In this document: positions 61,471-64,000 of the stretch, in pieces | How positions within the stretch are numbered: the stretch's first letter is position 1 | Layout: each line of letters opens with the position of its first letter | Origin: Geobacillus thermodenitrificans subsp. thermodenitrificans DSM 465 | GTDB taxonomy: Bacteria; Bacillota; Bacilli; Bacillales; Anoxybacillaceae | Assembly (NCBI RefSeq): GCF_000496575.1 | Contig: NZ_AYKT01000009.1 | Location: forward strand, 1-64,000 | Direction: 5' to 3' | DNA: 64,000 bases | Program-made: the position numbers and the translations under genes | Notes under the pieces: generated by a model | What the model was told of the DNA's origin: nothing | Databases searched by the model: none | Seen by the model: only the letters and a program-made list of their open reading frames with translations

Positions 61471-62643
61471 TTACGAAACAGCTTCGGACGCCGACGCGCC
61501 CCGATTGTGGACAAATAACAAGCCAAGCTCATGATGTTCATCTTCATACAACGCCCCTTGGACAAAGCGGACTTCACCGTTATGCCCGATGACGTCAAGC
61601 TTACAAAACGCCCGATTACGCTGCAGCTCTTCATAAAACTCCGCCTCCGTCCGCACGTGGACACCGTTCGCTTTCATAATGATTTCCCCGATTTGTAGCC
61701 CCATTTTCTCCGCTTTCGAGCCAGGGAGCACGCCGACAATCACTACCCCTTGCGAATGACGGGCGAAGCGGGGCGGTCGGGCTCGGTCAGCGCGGTGCCC
61801 AGAAAAAGCGATCCACTCGCGGCCGATAATCGCCACAGCCCCCGCAACAAACGCCAACGGCAAGTACCATATACCAACAACGGCTAGCAGAGCGACAAGG
61901 AGCGCAAGCCGAAGCACACGCCGCCCTTCCTCATGAGCCGCTTCCGGCGGCATGACGTGTTGCCGGCGTTGCGAAAATCCAAGAAGAAACGGCACCAACC
62001 AAAACGAATAACCGTCCCCAGCCGGAAGAAGCGGCCACCATGAGACCGGTGACAACGCACCGCCAGATACCGGGAGCACGATCGGCACAAACCAAAAACG
62101 TTGCGTCCATTGCATGCCAATCGTCATCCCCCGCTTGCTTTTCACGAGCTGCGGCGACGCCGTCCCTTTTTGGGAACGGAGGATGAGCCACCCTTCAGCC
62201 GCCAACAACAACGTAAGAAACAAAGCCAAGGCCGCCCCCGCCGTTGGGCCATCAGGGAATAAGTCGCTCACCATCCCGCTTTGCCCGATCAAACCGAGCA
62301 GCACGATCGCACCGCCAACGGTGTACGCTGGCGATAAGAGGCGCGCTTCCATCGTGAAGCCAATGACAACGGTCAGCGCTGTCACCATCCACACCGCCTC
62401 GCGCGGCAACGCGACTCCAGCGCTGATCGCCACCACAGACAACACCGCACCGGCTGCCCATCCCCATGTCCAGAGCCCGCGCCATTCTTGCCATGGATGA
62501 TGGACGCGCACATGAAAGTCACGGCGTTCCCGCTTTACCCGCCGCCAGCCGGCGACAATAGCTAAAAGGACGCCATAATAAAGGAGCGGCTGCCGCCATA
62601 CGGCCGCGATCCCTTCAAGCAATTCCAGCCCCCATGTTGCCAT
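61471..62643 (-). CDS. minJ: Cell-division topological determinant MinJ
   Basis: This polytopic membrane protein of 390 residues bridges DivIVA and MinD at cell poles. About eight membrane segments fill residues 1-285; a cytoplasmic PDZ domain follows at about 300-365 (GVVIVGVLPGSKAEKMGLQIGEIIMKANG). AAGGGGGG precedes the ATG. The place beside ctpB and csbA/uvrB fits B. subtilis yvjD. Confidence 0.92.
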   Translation of the reverse strand: MATWGLELLEGIAAVWRQPLLYYGVLLAIVAGWRRVKRERRDFHVRVHHPWQEWRGLWTWGWAAGAVLSVVAISAGVALPREAVWMVTALTVVIGFTMEARLLSPAYTVGGAIVLLGLIGQSGMVSDLFPDGPTAGAALALFLTLLLAAEGWLILRSQKGTASPQLVKSKRGMTIGMQWTQRFWFVPIVLPVSGGALSPVSWWPLLPAGDGYSFWLVPFLLGFSQRRQHVMPPEAAHEEGRRVLRLALLVALLAVVGIWYLPLAFVAGAVAIIGREWIAFSGHRADRARPPRFARHSQGVVIVGVLPGSKAEKMGLQIGEIIMKANGVHVRTEAEFYEELQRNRAFCKLDVIGHNGEVRFVQGALYEDEHHELGLLFVHNRGASASEAVS

Positions 62644-62862
62644 CCGCTTCCCCCCTTGCTTCGTTCACCAGTCTTTATCTTCTATTCTACCAAATGGCCA
62701 CGGCAAATCCCATGCCTGCGGCCATCTTTTTTGCCGCTCATGACGAATTTGTGCCGTTTTCCACTTTCTTTGCCGAATAGGCACTAGTTTTGTCGGCTAG
62801 GCAGGATTTTCAATAAAGATAGAAAAAGGATATAACAGAAGATGAAAAGGAGGAGTGGAACA
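62644..62862. other. Divergent region between minJ and racA
   Basis: 219 bases. GCAGGATTT near 62801 resembles a sigma-H -35 (B. subtilis racA is a sigma-H gene), but the spacing to a -10 does not fit well. I see nothing else firm. Confidence 0.35.
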
Positions 62863-63381
62863 ATGGAGTTAAAAACGACCGATGTCGCCGCCCGTCTTGG
62901 CGTTTCGCCGAAAACCGTTCAACGTTGGGTACGGAAATATGACATTCCGCTGCGGAGAAACGAAGCCGGCCACTTCTTGTTTGACGAAAAAACAGTCGCC
63001 TTGCTCGAACGGGTCAAATTTGAACAAGGTGCGGCACTCGAAGCGCCTCCGGCTCCTGACCGTCCCTCGACACCGCCGCGGAACAGCTCCATTCATGCCT
63101 TATTCCAAGAGTATGTTGAACCGGAAATCGAACGCGTCACCTCACGCCTTAATCAACTCGAACAACAACTGGAGCAAAAAGCCGATGATGTTGTTTCGGT
63201 CCAACTGCTTCATCATCGAAAGGAAATGGAAGAAATCGCTGCCCGCCTCACTGCCCTCGAGCAGCTTGTCGCCCGTCTTGAACAGCAGCTGAACAATCGG
63301 CCGCCTTCCTCCCACGAAACACCGAAGGAACCAAAGCGGAAACGGCGCGGCCTCGGGCGGGTGATGGGATTGTTTGCTTAA
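62863..63381 (+). CDS. racA: Chromosome-anchoring protein RacA
   Basis: This sporulation protein links the chromosome origin region to the cell pole through DivIVA. The ATG at 62863 has AAAGGAGGAG upstream and gives 172 residues. An N-terminal MerR-like helix-turn-helix (TTDVAARLGVSPKTVQRWVRKY) is followed by a coiled coil (about 80-145, RLNQLEQQLEQKADD...) and a basic C-terminal tail. It stands alone on the plus strand and is followed by a terminator. Confidence 0.92.
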   Translation: MELKTTDVAARLGVSPKTVQRWVRKYDIPLRRNEAGHFLFDEKTVALLERVKFEQGAALEAPPAPDRPSTPPRNSSIHALFQEYVEPEIERVTSRLNQLEQQLEQKADDVVSVQLLHHRKEMEEIAARLTALEQLVARLEQQLNNRPPSSHETPKEPKRKRRGLGRVMGLFA

Positions 63382-63389
63382 GGCCCATG

Positions 63390-63419
63390 CGCTCTGTCCC
63401 ATGCAGGGCGTTTTTTTTT
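63390..63419 (+). terminator. Terminator of racA
   Basis: CGCTCTG pairs with CAGGGCG (one G-T) and is followed by nine T. Confidence 0.85.
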
Positions 63420-63481
63420 GCACAAAAACGTTCATGAATGGATTTGACACTTCATCCCGAGACGAAACGCTCATGTTGATA

Positions 63482-63506
63482 GAAAAGAGCTCCCTTGCTC
63501 GGGAGC
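63482..63506 (-). terminator. Terminator of ctpB
   Basis: GCTCCC pairs with GGGAGC, followed by TCTTTTC on the minus strand, 12 bases after the ctpB stop. Confidence 0.78.
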
Positions 63507-63517
63507 CCCATCGCTAT

Positions 63518-64000
63518 TTATGGGAACAATACGTGTAACGCCGCTTTCAGCTGTACATCGTGCTTCGGATCGCGGATCGCTTCCATAATTTTTGTTTGCA
63601 GTACGTTAGCCGTCGTTTCATCGATACGACCGGTGGCCGGAAGCTTATTCGCTTTTTGGAATGCTTTCACCGCTGTTTCCGTTTCTTTGCTGAAATAGCC
63701 GTCCGTACGGCCCGGGTCAAAACCGAGTCCTTTTAACATTTTTTGTGCATTCGCAATTTGTTCATCATTCATATCATACGTGAACGGTTTTTCTACATGA
63801 AGCGGAGCGACGTGGAAAAACTCAGGCTGCTCAACGGCCACATCTGGCTTGATTCCTTTTCCATGGATCCAATGCCCATCCGGCGTCAGCCATTTGTAAA
63901 GCGTCAGCTTAATGTTGCTGCCATCGCCCATTGGAATCGCCTGCTGCACCGTTCCTTTACCGAACGTCGTCTCACCGACGAGCTTGTAACCGCCGGCTTC
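63518..64000 (-). CDS. ctpB: Carboxy-terminal processing protease, C-terminal part
   Basis: This S41 serine protease runs off the right edge; the visible 160 residues begin inside the catalytic domain. ETTFGKGTVQQ holds the catalytic Lys (Ser is outside the window). Then come KWLTPDGHWIHGKGIKPDV and a peptidoglycan-binding domain (about 80-145, ANAQKMLKGLGFDPGRTDGYFS). CtpB is secreted and cuts SpoIVFA during sporulation in B. subtilis. The position beside minJ supports CtpB. Confidence 0.92.
   Translation of the reverse strand, partial: EAGGYKLVGETTFGKGTVQQAIPMGDGSNIKLTLYKWLTPDGHWIHGKGIKPDVAVEQPEFFHVAPLHVEKPFTYDMNDEQIANAQKMLKGLGFDPGRTDGYFSKETETAVKAFQKANKLPATGRIDETTANVLQTKIMEAIRDPKHDVQLKAALHVLFP

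Noticed and set aside
62801-62830. Sigma-H promoter of racA
   Set aside because: GCAGGATTT resembles the -35, but the spacing to a GAAT-type -10 is too short, so I did not call it.

Overview
The window comes from a thermophilic Bacillaceae chromosome, almost certainly Geobacillus (G. stearothermophilus/kaustophilus group). The basis is the gene order, which follows the Bacillus subtilis yvc/yvo/yvl region closely, and near-textbook Geobacillus versions of GAPDH, triosephosphate isomerase, phosphoglycerate mutase and the carboxylesterases Est30 and Est55. Nearly everything is on the minus strand.

Layout. (1) 1-12.9 kb: one long minus-strand catabolic cluster for 4-hydroxyphenylacetate (HPA). 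In transcription order it holds hpaB, hpaD, a DapA-family aldolase, hpaG1, hpaG2, hpaF, hpaE, a GntR regulator, a complete five-gene HAAT-type ABC importer and the start of a flavin reductase (hpaC) cut by the window edge. A LysR gene diverges from hpaB. The control regions carry a repeated palindrome (core TCATATATGA), an internal sigma-A promoter in front of the aldolase, and two cre-like sites. (2) 13.9-16.1 kb: a DUF2642/manganese-catalase pair and an AT-richer glutathione peroxidase. (3) 16.2-20.6 kb: the conserved secG-est30-rnr-smpB-ssrA block, read leftward. (4) 21.4-26.3 kb: Est55, then a decayed scar holding an RHS fragment, two broken transposases, a small membrane protein and a damaged phospholipase A2-like gene. 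(5) 26.4-35.2 kb: the glycolytic cggR-gapA-pgk-tpiA-gpmI-eno cluster with its CggR operator, then a glutaredoxin-like gene and rpoN. (6) 35.2-36.7 kb: a structured non-coding stretch, tRNA-Arg(CCG), and clpP with a CtsR box. (7) 36.8-43.3 kb: crh, whiA, yvcK, rapZ, a NUDIX gene, trxB and a TPR protein. (8) 43.6-50.4 kb: the complete histidine operon hisZGDBHAF-IE. (9) 50.9-55.1 kb: hprK-lgt-yvoD-ppaX-yvoF. (10) 55.2-64 kb: two small membrane proteins, uvrA, uvrB, csbA, minJ, racA (the other strand) and the 3' part of ctpB.

The genes fit together as follows. HprK, Crh and PpaX form the Ser-P carbon-control switch, and the cre-like sites in the HPA cluster suggest that cluster is one of its targets. 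CggR, the glycolytic enzymes and YvcK/RapZ are the central-carbon core. tmRNA, SmpB and RNase R are the ribosome-rescue set. I found no CRISPR array, prophage or obviously new defence system. The observations most worth following are the HPA cluster with its embedded importer, its replaced aldolase and shared palindromes, and the structured non-coding region at 35.27-35.64 kb.
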